Assembly (NCBI GenBank): GCA_946537885.1
Contig: CAMNGC010000007.1
Span: 28,404-92,403, forward strand
Source: an uncultured Clostridia bacterium
GTDB taxonomy: Bacteria; Bacillota; Clostridia; Saccharofermentanales; Saccharofermentanaceae
Direction: 5' to 3'
Length of the DNA: 64,000 nucleotides
Below the pieces are notes generated by a model. The model was not told where the DNA came from. It did not search any database and saw only the letters and a list, made by a program, of their open reading frames with translations. Positions 1-7,772 of the stretch are shown one piece after another. Position 1 is the stretch's first letter. Each line of letters begins with the position of its first letter. A program made the translations under genes and the position numbers.

Positions 1-1211
1 AGAAGTTGACAAGCCTTAATTGCAACCATAATCTGTTTACACTCGATCCGACAGATATTGAGGATCTTGAGGCTGCGGGCATTACTACAAGTGGTAACGA
101 AATCAAGTCTCTGAAGTACCTTGAGCAGGATATCCCTCTGCTCCAGGCAAACGCCAACGGTGCGAACAAGATCAAACTGTCTTGGAACAAGGTCTTCGAG
201 TCTGGAACATATGAAGCTCCTGATGCCTATATCGTTTATATGTCCAAGACAAAGAACGGTACTTATGAGAAGATCTTTGACGCTAACGGCACATCTTTCA
301 CTGCCAATAATCTTCAGCCCAACACAACATATTACTTCTATGTCAGAGCTGCATTCGGTTCTTCTTCCTACAGCTTGAAGAGCCCGATCGTCTCTGCGAC
401 AACTACAGACGGTACTGCCCCTGTTACTCCTACTCCAAGCCACGGCTCACAGAACGGCACCCACAGCAATACCGACACAGGTGTTGAGGGCTTCGTTGAG
501 AGACTGTACACAGTAGCTCTCGGTCGTGAGTCTGATCCTTATGGTAAGGCTGACTGGGTTAACCGTGTTCGTGTTGAAGGCGCTACAGGTGCTGATCTTG
601 CACGTGGCTTCCTCTTCTCCGACGAGTTCCTGAAGAAGAACATGAGTAATTCCCAGTTCTTGGATGTTCTCTATGAGACATTCTTCAACCGTCCTGCTGA
701 TGAGCACAAGGCTGACTGGCTGGCTCTGATGGATAAGGGCTGGAGCAAGACTCAGGTTATCGATGGTTTCATCAACTCTACTGAGTGGGCAAACCTCTGT
801 CTGACATTCGGTATCGCATCCGGTACGAGCGCTAAGCCTAATATTACGGTTACTCCTTCTCAGGGTGTTATCGATTTTGCTACAAGACTTTACACAACAT
901 GTCTCGGACGTAAGGCTGACCAGGCCGGTCTCGACGATTGGTCAACACAGCTTGCTAATATGCAGATCTCAGGATCTGATGCAGCTCATGGTTTCTTCTT
1001 CTCAGGTGAGTTCCAGGCGGCAGGCTACTCTGACTCCGAGTATGTAACAAGGCTTTACAGAACATTCATGGGACGTGAGCCTGATCAGGGTGGTTTTGAT
1101 AACTGGATGCACGCACTTGCTTCCGGTAAGACAAGAGAGGATGTATTCCAAGGCTTCGCAGGTTCTGCCGAGTGGGCAGGCATCTGCGCTGACTACGGTA
1201 TCCTCAAGTAA
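1..1211 (+). CDS. Secreted/surface protein with FnIII domain and four DUF4214 repeats (5' partial)
   Basis: The reading frame is open to the left edge, so the true start lies upstream and any signal peptide is missing. Counting from the first possible start codon at position 6, residues about 53-132 look like a fibronectin type III domain (WNKVFESG, LQPNTTYYFYVRA). A Thr/Pro/Gly/Asn-rich linker follows, then four tandem repeats of about 50 residues with the DUF4214 pattern RLYxxxLGRxxDxxGxxxW...GFxxSxEF. The last 230 residues are about 70% identical by eye to the end of the protein at 49726-52155, including the shared terminus YGILK. DUF4214 has no established biochemical role; a cell-surface or matrix-binding role is inferred. 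Codons resemble those of tuf (GGT, CGT, GCT, GTT), suggesting high expression. A terminator follows 23 nt after the stop. Confidence 0.85.
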   Translation, partial: KLTSLNCNHNLFTLDPTDIEDLEAAGITTSGNEIKSLKYLEQDIPLLQANANGANKIKLSWNKVFESGTYEAPDAYIVYMSKTKNGTYEKIFDANGTSFTANNLQPNTTYYFYVRAAFGSSSYSLKSPIVSATTTDGTAPVTPTPSHGSQNGTHSNTDTGVEGFVERLYTVALGRESDPYGKADWVNRVRVEGATGADLARGFLFSDEFLKKNMSNSQFLDVLYETFFNRPADEHKADWLALMDKGWSKTQVIDGFINSTEWANLCLTFGIASGTSAKPNITVTPSQGVIDFATRLYTTCLGRKADQAGLDDWSTQLANMQISGSDAAHGFFFSGEFQAAGYSDSEYVTRLYRTFMGREPDQGGFDNWMHALASGKTREDVFQGFAGSAEWAGICADYGILK

Positions 1212-1234
1212 TTCAGGATCAACTGAAATCAAGG

Positions 1235-1262
1235 CCGGGGCTCGCAAGAGTCCCGGTTTTTT
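1235..1262 (+). terminator. Rho-independent terminator of the DUF4214 gene
   Basis: An 8-bp stem (1235-1242 with 1249-1256, one G-U pair) closes a 6-nt loop and is followed by six T residues. It lies just after the stop at 1211. Confidence 0.9.
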
Positions 1263-1272
1263 GTGCGCGTAA

Positions 1273-1301
1273 AAGAGCTGCGCGCGTTGGCGGCAGCTCT
1301 T
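1273..1301 (-). terminator. Possible terminator of the zinc-ribbon gene
   Basis: A perfect 9-bp inverted repeat (AAGAGCTGC / GCAGCTCTT) with an 11-nt loop lies 27 nt beyond the stop of the minus-strand gene. The T tract on the minus strand is only four bases, so efficiency is uncertain. Confidence 0.5.
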
Positions 1302-1327
1302 CTTGTATATTCCGATATCGTTTTAGC

Positions 1328-2449
1328 TTATGAGTAAGGTACTCCGCAGTACTCGCACTCCGTCTCGTTGCGGTTAACAGGTGCGCAGCAGCAGGGGCAG
1401 ATACCCGTTGCGAGAGCAGAATTGGGATCTACTGCTTCCTCGACAGGCGCTTCCTCCTCAATGGATTCTTCGTAGGTTTCCTCCTCCGGATAAAGCTCTC
1501 CGGCGTAGCTCTCTTCGAAGACCTCGCTGCCGTCATAGGGTGAGGTCTCGTCGTAGATCTCTTCTCCGTTCTCGTTAAGTTTTCGGGCGATATAGGTGGC
1601 ACCTGCCGCGACTGCGCTTGCAGCTACAACCCCGCCGATGATCTTGGCAGCCGTGCCGACGCCATCCGAAGAAGAAGAGGACGACGATCCTGACTCATAA
1701 TAGACGGGTGCGGACTGATCATTATAGGAGGACTCTGCGGCTCTCTCCATAAAGGCCGCGACCTTTTCGTCTCGTTGTCTCTCGCCCATGACTGACTTCT
1801 TGGCGTTGACCTCCGCGTGGTGCTTCTCGAGTATGGCGCGGCGCTTCTCCTCTACGCTCATGTGAGGCTTGCTGCCGGATGAGCCGATGTGTGTTGCTGC
1901 TGCGACGGGGGCTGAAGCGGCTGCGGCGCCATGACCGAAGCTTGGTGCGGCGTGTTGCTGAGCGGCCGCCTCACGCTGCCTCTCGATATTGTGTTTCTTG
2001 AGTGTCTCGTGGCGCTTCTGCTCGATCTTGTCACTGTTACTGATCGAAGGCGCAGAGTGGCTTATGCTTGCTTCCGGACGGGATTTGCTCGCCATGGCTG
2101 ACTTGCTTCCGGAGAAGGGAGAGTGGACTGCGTTGCCTTTACTGATAACGCGACTGCTGTCAGGTCCGCCATGATGGGGTTTCTTTATATCATCGAAAAG
2201 CCCGCTTTTGGAGGAAGTCACGCCTTGACTTTTGGAGACCGAGCTCTTGCTCTTGGTGGGGTGAGAAGCCATGGCGCTGAAAGGGTTACTCTTCGGTGCG
2301 CTGTGGCTTGCCGGACTCTTGGGCGCACTGTGGATCTTCGGCGCAGAATGCGAGCTCTTGGCTCCCCCGAATGACGGTGCTTTTGCCTTGGGGGCCTGGC
2401 CTCCCTGCTTAGCAGACATTTTCTTCTTGAGATCATCTAATGAACCCAT
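1328..2449 (-). CDS. Low-complexity Ser/Ala/Lys-rich protein with one membrane segment and C-terminal zinc ribbon
   Basis: 373 residues, not assigned to a named family. Residues 1-250 are dominated by Ser, Ala, Lys, His and Pro, with repeated short words such as HSAPK and two segments of the form KRxxILEKHxAE/KRHETLKKH that could be short charged helices. One hydrophobic Gly/Ala/Val stretch near residues 263-285 could span the membrane. It is followed by a very acidic Glu-rich segment and four to five cysteines at the end (CPCCCAP...CEYCG), arranged like a small zinc ribbon. The start has a clear AAGGAGG ribosome site. It is transcribed divergently from the exporter gene at 2529. The zinc ribbon and disordered N-terminus suggest a scaffold or regulatory membrane protein, but function is unknown. 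Confidence 0.75.
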   Translation of the reverse strand: MGSLDDLKKKMSAKQGGQAPKAKAPSFGGAKSSHSAPKIHSAPKSPASHSAPKSNPFSAMASHPTKSKSSVSKSQGVTSSKSGLFDDIKKPHHGGPDSSRVISKGNAVHSPFSGSKSAMASKSRPEASISHSAPSISNSDKIEQKRHETLKKHNIERQREAAAQQHAAPSFGHGAAAASAPVAAATHIGSSGSKPHMSVEEKRRAILEKHHAEVNAKKSVMGERQRDEKVAAFMERAAESSYNDQSAPVYYESGSSSSSSSDGVGTAAKIIGGVVAASAVAAGATYIARKLNENGEEIYDETSPYDGSEVFEESYAGELYPEEETYEESIEEEAPVEEAVDPNSALATGICPCCCAPVNRNETECEYCGVPYS

Positions 2450-2513
2450 ACCTTATCCTCCTTGCTGTTAGCTAAAACATATCTCTTTCAATTCTATCAT
2501 TGAGTATGTATTT

Positions 2514-2522
2514 TGTTATAAT
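2514..2522 (+). promoter_or_regulatory. Extended -10 promoter giving a probable leaderless mRNA
   Basis: TGTTATAAT is a perfect TGn extended -10. No convincing -35 lies 17 nt upstream. The ATG at 2529 begins 7 nt after the last base of the -10, where transcription would normally start, and there is no Shine-Dalgarno sequence between them. Confidence 0.65.
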
Positions 2523-2528
2523 CTTTCT

Positions 2529-3491
2529 ATGACTGAGAATATTCGAAAAAAGATCTCCGACTGGATAACGATCACCTTGGCGGCCATCATAGCCATCGCG
2601 GCGGCCTTGCTTCTGCACCTGGATTTTGCCGTGTCCGCCGGCATCGTGGCGATCCTTTCTATCCAGGCCACCAAGAAAGAGACGATCAGGACCGCCGGCG
2701 TCCGTGTGGCGGCTTTTGCCTGCGCGCTGATTATCTCTTTTGTAAGCTACAGTCTTGTCGGCTTTAATATTTATGGTTTTCTGCTTTATCTTCCTTTTTA
2801 TGTGGCGGTCTGCGTTTATTTCTCTTGGTATAGTGCTATCGCGATGAACTCCGTGCTCATCTCCCACTTTATTACATTGGGGGATATGGGGCTGAATTCT
2901 CTCGGTAACGAGCTGATCCTTTTCGCGCTGGGTGTCATCACCGGCATAATCGCGAACATGCGTCTTCACAGGAACCTCGATCACGTAGGCAGACTTCGCA
3001 ATGAGGCTGATGAGCAGATCAGGCACATCTTGAGCAGGATGGCTGACAGGATCCTGGATACGGGTGTTCAGGACTATAACGGCAGCTGCTTTGATAAATT
3101 GAACGACATGTTGAGCGACGCTTATTCAGCCGCCAAACTCAACCACGAGAACATCATCACAGCGGGTGATACAAATGCTATGGAATATATAAAGATGCGT
3201 CAGCGCCAATGCAGTGTATTATATGAGATGTATAAGAAAGCTTCGGCCCTTAAAGCGACGCCGGCGACTGCCCAAAGGATCGCCGATTTCCTACGTCACA
3301 CTGCGCGGGAATTCAGCAGCGATAACACCGTGGCCGGTTTGCTGGCCGAATTTGGCGAGCTGGACAAGAGCATGAAGTCCGAGCCCCTGCCGGTCACCCG
3401 AAGCGAGTTCGAGGAGAGGGCCATGCTTTATGCATTGCTTCGTGATCTGGAGCAGTTTCTGCGGATCAAGAACGAGTTTATGACAGCTTAA
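2529..3491 (+). CDS. Aromatic acid exporter family membrane protein (DUF939/ArAE-like)
   Basis: 320 residues. The N-terminal half is a hydrophobic block with about four to five membrane segments (residues about 12-145), including IIAIAAALLLHLDF and an ATKKET stretch typical of the DUF939/ArAE_1 family in Firmicutes. The C-terminal half (150-320) is a soluble, mostly helical domain like ArAE_1_C. Family members are presumed to export aromatic acids or related compounds; the substrate here cannot be read from sequence. The start is unusual: no ribosome site, and the extended -10 at 2514-2522 places the transcript start at the ATG. The DJ-1 gene follows after 28 nt and may be cotranscribed. Confidence 0.8.
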   Translation: MTENIRKKISDWITITLAAIIAIAAALLLHLDFAVSAGIVAILSIQATKKETIRTAGVRVAAFACALIISFVSYSLVGFNIYGFLLYLPFYVAVCVYFSWYSAIAMNSVLISHFITLGDMGLNSLGNELILFALGVITGIIANMRLHRNLDHVGRLRNEADEQIRHILSRMADRILDTGVQDYNGSCFDKLNDMLSDAYSAAKLNHENIITAGDTNAMEYIKMRQRQCSVLYEMYKKASALKATPATAQRIADFLRHTAREFSSDNTVAGLLAEFGELDKSMKSEPLPVTRSEFEERAMLYALLRDLEQFLRIKNEFMTA

Positions 3492-3519
3492 ATCATTTTC
3501 GAAAAGGAGATCAAAACAT

Positions 3520-4077
3520 ATGAGTAAAGTTACGGCGTTTTTTGCAGAAGGAACAGAAGAGGTCGAGTGCCTGGCAGTCGTAGATGTGCTGCGACGCGCG
3601 GGCATCGAGGTGCAGCTTGTTTCCATAAGCGGCAAGCGCGAGGTCACGGGATCGCACAAGATCACTGTAGTTGCAGATAAGACTTATGAAGAGGCAGAGT
3701 TCGATGACAGCGATATGCTCTTCCTGCCGGGCGGTATGCCCGGAGTCGTGAATCTTACGGCACATAAGGCGTTGGCAGAGCTGCTGTTGAGGTTCGACAG
3801 GGAAGGCAAGCGCCTGGCGGCAGTCTGCGCGGCGCCTTCAGTCCTCGGTGGGCTGGGTATCCTTAACGGCAAGAAAGCTACCTGTTTTCCTGGCTGGGAG
3901 GATAAGCTTCAGGGCGCCATCTGCACCGGAGCCGGCGTCGTGACCGACGGTAATGTATCTACGGGACGTGGGCTTGGGTTCTCTATTGACCTGGGTCTGG
4001 AGATGATCCGATTGTTGGAAGGCGATGCCAAAGCCGCCGACATAAAAAGCCGCATTCAGCACCCTGATTCTATATGA
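3520..4077 (+). CDS. DJ-1/PfpI family protein (YajL-like)
   Basis: 185 residues, the full length of DJ-1 family proteins. The N-terminus MSKVTAFFAEGTEEVE carries the conserved Glu of the family, and the nucleophile elbow is AAVCAAPSVLGG with the reactive cysteine. The TxGxGxxFxxxL-like segment is also present (STGRGLGFSIDLGL). Such proteins are thought to act as glyoxalase/deglycase or chaperone-like stress proteins; the exact activity is debated and cannot be assigned here. A good AAGGAG ribosome site precedes the ATG. Lies between the exporter-family gene and ung on the same strand. Confidence 0.88.
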   Translation: MSKVTAFFAEGTEEVECLAVVDVLRRAGIEVQLVSISGKREVTGSHKITVVADKTYEEAEFDDSDMLFLPGGMPGVVNLTAHKALAELLLRFDREGKRLAAVCAAPSVLGGLGILNGKKATCFPGWEDKLQGAICTGAGVVTDGNVSTGRGLGFSIDLGLEMIRLLEGDAKAADIKSRIQHPDSI

Positions 4078-4095
4078 TAAAGAGGATCTTTGAGT

Positions 4096-4749
4096 ATGGA
4101 TTGGAAGACGATCGTTGATGTCGAGAAAAATAAGCCCTACTACGCTGAGCTGAAGCGACGCGTGGAGGAGGAATACAAAACAGCGCAGGTCTTTCCGCCC
4201 TATAACAAGATGTTCACGGCCTTTGGTCTCACGCCCTATGAAGATGTCAAATGTGTGATCCTGGGTCAGGATCCCTATCATAACGACGGTCAGGCAATGG
4301 GCCTGTCTTTCTCGGTTCCTGTCGGTGAGGACATTCCGCCGTCGCTTCGCAATATCTATAAAGAACTTCATAATGAGACCGGCTTTGAGATCCCGAAGAG
4401 CGGCGATCTGACGGGCTGGGCAAAGCAGGGCGTGCTGCTCCTTAATGCGGTGCTGACCGTGAGGGCGCACTGTCCGGCGTCGCACGCGTCGATCGGCTGG
4501 GAGAGCTTTACCGACAGCATCATCACAGCGCTGAATTCGAGGCGCGAGCCTCTGGTGTTCATGCTGTGGGGCAACTTCGCGAGAAGCAAGAAGAAGCTCA
4601 TCACGAATCCTGCGCACCTGGTGCTCGAAGCGGCACATCCGTCGCCCCTGTCGGCGAGCCGCGGATTCTTCGGGTGCGGTCATTTTATCAAGTGTAACGA
4701 GTTCCTGAAGGCGAACGGTCAGGGCGAGATCGACTGGCAGGCGCTGTAA
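4096..4749 (+). CDS. ung: Uracil-DNA glycosylase, family 1
   Basis: 217 residues. Removes uracil from DNA by cleaving the N-glycosidic bond, starting base-excision repair in the cytoplasm. The catalytic motif GQDPYHNDGQAMGLSFSV (Asp and His water-activating region) and the C-terminal HPSPLSASRGFFGCGHF motif with catalytic His are intact. LLLNAVLTV and the LWG(N)FA motif are also present. I prefer the ATG at 4096 to the upstream TTG at 4090 because GAGGA (4082-4086) is better placed for it. Starts 18 nt after the DJ-1 gene, so the two are probably cotranscribed. Ends convergently with galT. Confidence 0.97.
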   Translation: MDWKTIVDVEKNKPYYAELKRRVEEEYKTAQVFPPYNKMFTAFGLTPYEDVKCVILGQDPYHNDGQAMGLSFSVPVGEDIPPSLRNIYKELHNETGFEIPKSGDLTGWAKQGVLLLNAVLTVRAHCPASHASIGWESFTDSIITALNSRREPLVFMLWGNFARSKKKLITNPAHLVLEAAHPSPLSASRGFFGCGHFIKCNEFLKANGQGEIDWQAL

Positions 4750-4805
4750 GGGCGTACGCGCCGCAGCCGCCACCTAAGCAACAGTAGCTGTCACCGCAGC
4801 TCTCC

Positions 4806-6311
4806 TTACAAACTTTCCACAAACCTCATGAAGGCAGCGACGCCCTTCTCGTCACGCTTATAGACTCCGGCGCACTCCAGGATCTTGGCAAAGGTCTTAC
4901 CGATCTCTTCCTCGATCGCTGCGGCTACTTCTTCCTCATTAGTCAGCGGGTGCGCATCTCTCCAGCTGTCGACCCAGTCGGCGTGCTTGGCGATCGCATC
5001 GTTGCTTCGAATGTCGTCACCATTTAAGATCGCTTCGCCCAGCTGCGCGATCTCACTCTTGAGTCGGGCGGGGAGAATAGCCAGACCCATGACTTCGATC
5101 AGGCCGATATTTTCCTTCTTGATGTGATGATACTCGGCGTGGGGGTGGTAGACTCCCAGAGGATGTTCGTCAGTCGTGATGTTGTTACGGAGAACAAGAT
5201 CCAGCTCGTAAAGTCCGTCTGCGTTACGGCGCGCGATAGGAGTGATAGCGTTGTGAGGCACACCGTCCGTCTCGGCGAAAATAAACGCATCCTTGTCGCT
5301 ATATGCTCGCCAACTCTTAAGGATGTGGTCGGCGCAGTCTGTCATGGAGGGGATATCCGTGCCCTGAAGGCGGATGACGGACATGGGCCACTTGATGATG
5401 CCGGCCGTGATATTCTCGAAGCCGGGGATCGTGAAGGTGCGCTCATAAGCTGCGCGAGCCATGGGGAAGCTGTAGCAGCCGCCCTGGAAGTGGTCATGAC
5501 TCAGGATCGAGCCTCCGACGATCGGCAGGTCGGCGTTAGAGCCGGCCGTATAATGGGGGAACTGTTCGACGAATCCCAGGAGCTTGCGGAAGACCGCGTG
5601 GTCGATCACCATGGGGATGTGCTTTTTGTTCAGGATGATGCAGTGCTCGTTATAGTAAACATAGGGTGAATACTGCAGATAATAATCCTCGCCGTCCAGA
5701 CTAATGGGGATTATTCGGTGGTTCTGTCTGGCGGGATGTGATAGGGTTCCCGCGTAGCCCTCGTTCTCGGGACAGAGCAGGCACTTGGGGTAGGATGTGC
5801 TCTTGGCCTTGCCGGCTGCCGCGATGTCCCGTGGGTCTTTTTCCGGCTTACTCAGATTTATCGTAATGTCCAGGTCGCCATACTCTGTGGGAGCAAGCCA
5901 TTTCATGTCCTTGGCGATCCTGTCGGTACGGATATAATTTGTGGCTTTGGAGAAGTCGTAATACCAGTCAGTGGCTTTCTTGACATCGTCTTTCATGAGC
6001 TCGCGGAACATGCTGATAACAAAGGCGGGTGAGGGTGTCAGAACTCCCATGATCTTCGTGTCGAAAAGATCTTTGGCCGCATTTGTGTCACTCTTCATGA
6101 CTCCATTGTCGAAGGCCCATTTCATGGTATCTTCCAGTATCAGATGCAGGGGCCTTGCCGGAGAAGAAACAGATCCGGCCTCCGGTTCCGTATATTCGTC
6201 GAGCCCCATCAGCTCTGCCAATCTGTTGGTGAGATAGATCCTGTCAAGTTCGTCTGCAAGACCCTTTTCGATGCTGTAATCAACTAATTCTCTGATATAT
6301 CTATTGATCAT
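4806..6311 (-). CDS. galT: UDP-glucose--hexose-1-phosphate uridylyltransferase, class II GalT
   Basis: 501 residues, typical for the class II GalT of Firmicutes rather than the ~350-residue class I enzyme. Transfers UMP between UDP-glucose and galactose-1-phosphate in the Leloir pathway. Visible motifs are CLLCPENEGYAGTLSHPARQ near the middle and the active-site SHDHFQGG, the class II counterpart of the HxHxQ nucleophile motif. It is the second gene of a galK-galT operon: galK ends 21 nt upstream of the galT start, and GGAGAA precedes the ATG. UDP-glucose 4-epimerase is not in this window. Confidence 0.96.
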   Translation of the reverse strand: MINRYIRELVDYSIEKGLADELDRIYLTNRLAELMGLDEYTEPEAGSVSSPARPLHLILEDTMKWAFDNGVMKSDTNAAKDLFDTKIMGVLTPSPAFVISMFRELMKDDVKKATDWYYDFSKATNYIRTDRIAKDMKWLAPTEYGDLDITINLSKPEKDPRDIAAAGKAKSTSYPKCLLCPENEGYAGTLSHPARQNHRIIPISLDGEDYYLQYSPYVYYNEHCIILNKKHIPMVIDHAVFRKLLGFVEQFPHYTAGSNADLPIVGGSILSHDHFQGGCYSFPMARAAYERTFTIPGFENITAGIIKWPMSVIRLQGTDIPSMTDCADHILKSWRAYSDKDAFIFAETDGVPHNAITPIARRNADGLYELDLVLRNNITTDEHPLGVYHPHAEYHHIKKENIGLIEVMGLAILPARLKSEIAQLGEAILNGDDIRSNDAIAKHADWVDSWRDAHPLTNEEEVAAAIEEEIGKTFAKILECAGVYKRDEKGVAAFMRFVESL

Positions 6312-6332
6312 TTTATTTCTCCTTCTCGCTTA

Positions 6333-7610
6333 TCATCTGATCCTTATGCCGCCGTACTTGCGGATGCTCAATATCTCGCAGGAGCCTTCGCCAAAGACCT
6401 TATCCATCGTGGCCTTATAGGCTGCCGCATTCTCTTTACGGACAAAAGCCTGAATGGTTCCGGCAAAACCGCCGCCGTGGACGCGGGAGGGCTCGTCATC
6501 GCCCAGAACAGAGTCGCTCACGGCAAGAGCTAATGCCACGTTCTGCTCACGGATGCTGCCGCTGGGAGATACATTCTGCAGATACTTGAATGACGAGTTG
6601 CCGGATTGTCTCAGAAGCTTCAGAAACAGTGGCAGATCGTTTGCCTTAAGTGCTTCTGCTTCCTTCGCTGCACGAGCTGTCTCGCCCACAAAATGAAGGG
6701 CTCTCAGGACGGCGCGATCACCTGCACGGGAACGAAGTTCACCGATATCGGACAAGATATCTTCAAGGCTTACCGGACGCAGGACCTCGTGTCCTAAGAG
6801 TGCGGCGATCTCCTTCATCTCGGAAGGGATGGCAGCGTACTCGGCCGTGAGATCTGCGTGGGAGCCCTTGGTATCAGTGATGCAAAGGCAATAGCCGGCC
6901 TGCTCGAAATCAAATTCGACTTTCTCTGTGACAGGCGCGGCTGTGTCATTAAAATCTATATGTACCAGACTTCCGACGGAGCAGGCCATCTGATCCATCA
7001 GTCCGCAGGGTTTGCCAAAATACACATTCTCGGCGTATTGTCCGATCTTCGCGATCTCTTCTGCGGAGATATTGCCGTCGTTATACATGCCGGAGATTAT
7101 CGTTCCTATAAGTGTCTCGAAGGCCGCTGAAGATGAAAGACCTGCGCCGATCAGGACATCGCTGGTGATGTAGGCTTTGAAAGCTCCGATCTTATGACCG
7201 TTACCGGAGAGTCCTGCCACGACGCCTCTTACCAGAGCTGCTGTCGTCTCTTTCTCATCCTCCTTTATGCCAAGGTCAGATATTCTAAATTTTACGGGTT
7301 CGAAGCCCTCCGCAAAGACACTGATCTGCCCGTCCGCAGCAGGGAGGGCAATGGCGATGGCATCCTTGTTTATGGATGCGGCCAGCACCTCACCATGCTG
7401 ATGATCGGTATGGTTACCGCCGATCTCCGTGCGTCCCGGGGCGCTAAAGATCATGAGGGAGGCATTCTCGTGAGAATAGTCCTCGGGGAAGAGCTCGGCA
7501 AATTTCCTGATAGCCGCCTCATATCGGGCAGCTTGTAGGGAGGCAGCTTCGTCCGTGCAATAAATGTCTTTGAAATCTATACCGCTTATAAGCTTATCAA
7601 TATCAATCAT
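6333..7610 (-). CDS. galK: Galactokinase
   Basis: 425 residues. Phosphorylates galactose to galactose-1-phosphate with ATP. The N-terminal galactokinase signature GRTEIGGNHTDHQHG is present, followed by the GHMP ATP-binding loop GAGLSSSAAFE and the C-terminal GHMP motif RVHGGGFAGTIQAFV. A strong AGGAGG ribosome site lies 7 nt before the ATG. It is first in the galK-galT operon and divergent from a LacI-family regulator. A probable promoter with a regulator box between -35 and -10 lies at 7651-7679. Confidence 0.97.
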   Translation of the reverse strand: MIDIDKLISGIDFKDIYCTDEAASLQAARYEAAIRKFAELFPEDYSHENASLMIFSAPGRTEIGGNHTDHQHGEVLAASINKDAIAIALPAADGQISVFAEGFEPVKFRISDLGIKEDEKETTAALVRGVVAGLSGNGHKIGAFKAYITSDVLIGAGLSSSAAFETLIGTIISGMYNDGNISAEEIAKIGQYAENVYFGKPCGLMDQMACSVGSLVHIDFNDTAAPVTEKVEFDFEQAGYCLCITDTKGSHADLTAEYAAIPSEMKEIAALLGHEVLRPVSLEDILSDIGELRSRAGDRAVLRALHFVGETARAAKEAEALKANDLPLFLKLLRQSGNSSFKYLQNVSPSGSIREQNVALALAVSDSVLGDDEPSRVHGGGFAGTIQAFVRKENAAAYKATMDKVFGEGSCEILSIRKYGGIRIR

Positions 7611-7650
7611 CGGAGACCTCCTATGTAGGGAAGAGTGTTGTTCTAATCGA

Positions 7651-7679
7651 ATGATAACGCGTGTTTAGTAAAAACGCAA
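7651..7679 (-). promoter_or_regulatory. Promoter of galKT
   Basis: Read on the minus strand: TTGCGT, 17-nt spacer, TATCAT. The repeated box TTTAGTAAA (7663-7675) lies in the spacer, where a bound repressor would block RNA polymerase. Confidence 0.6.
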
Positions 7680-7762
7680 GTAGTTTTAGTAAACAAATTC
7701 TATTAACATTTAATTGTATCAAGGGCTACGGGGTGTTATATTTAAGTAAATGTTTACTAAAC
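7663..7762. promoter_or_regulatory. Three GTTTAGTAAA/TTTACTAAAC boxes, probable operators of the LacI-type regulator
   Basis: Box 1 GTTTAGTAAAAAC at 7663-7675, box 2 TTTTAGTAAACAAA at 7684-7697, and box 3 TGTTTACTAAAC at 7751-7762. Box 3 is the reverse complement of the core of box 2 (11 identical bases). Box 1 overlaps the galK promoter and box 3 lies at the start of the regulator transcript. That suggests repression of galKT and autoregulation, possibly through a DNA loop. Confidence 0.65.
7734..7742 (+). promoter_or_regulatory. Extended -10 promoter of the LacI-type regulator
   Basis: TGTTATATT is an extended -10; transcription should start near 7749, directly at operator box 3. The ATG at 7773 has a GGAGGG ribosome site. 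Confidence 0.6.
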
Positions 7763-7772
7763 GGAGGGCTAT

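Noticed and set aside
3838..4773. 311-codon minus-strand frame opposite the DJ-1 and ung genes
   Set aside because: Composition is Arg/Gln/His-rich without motifs, and both plus-strand genes are certain.
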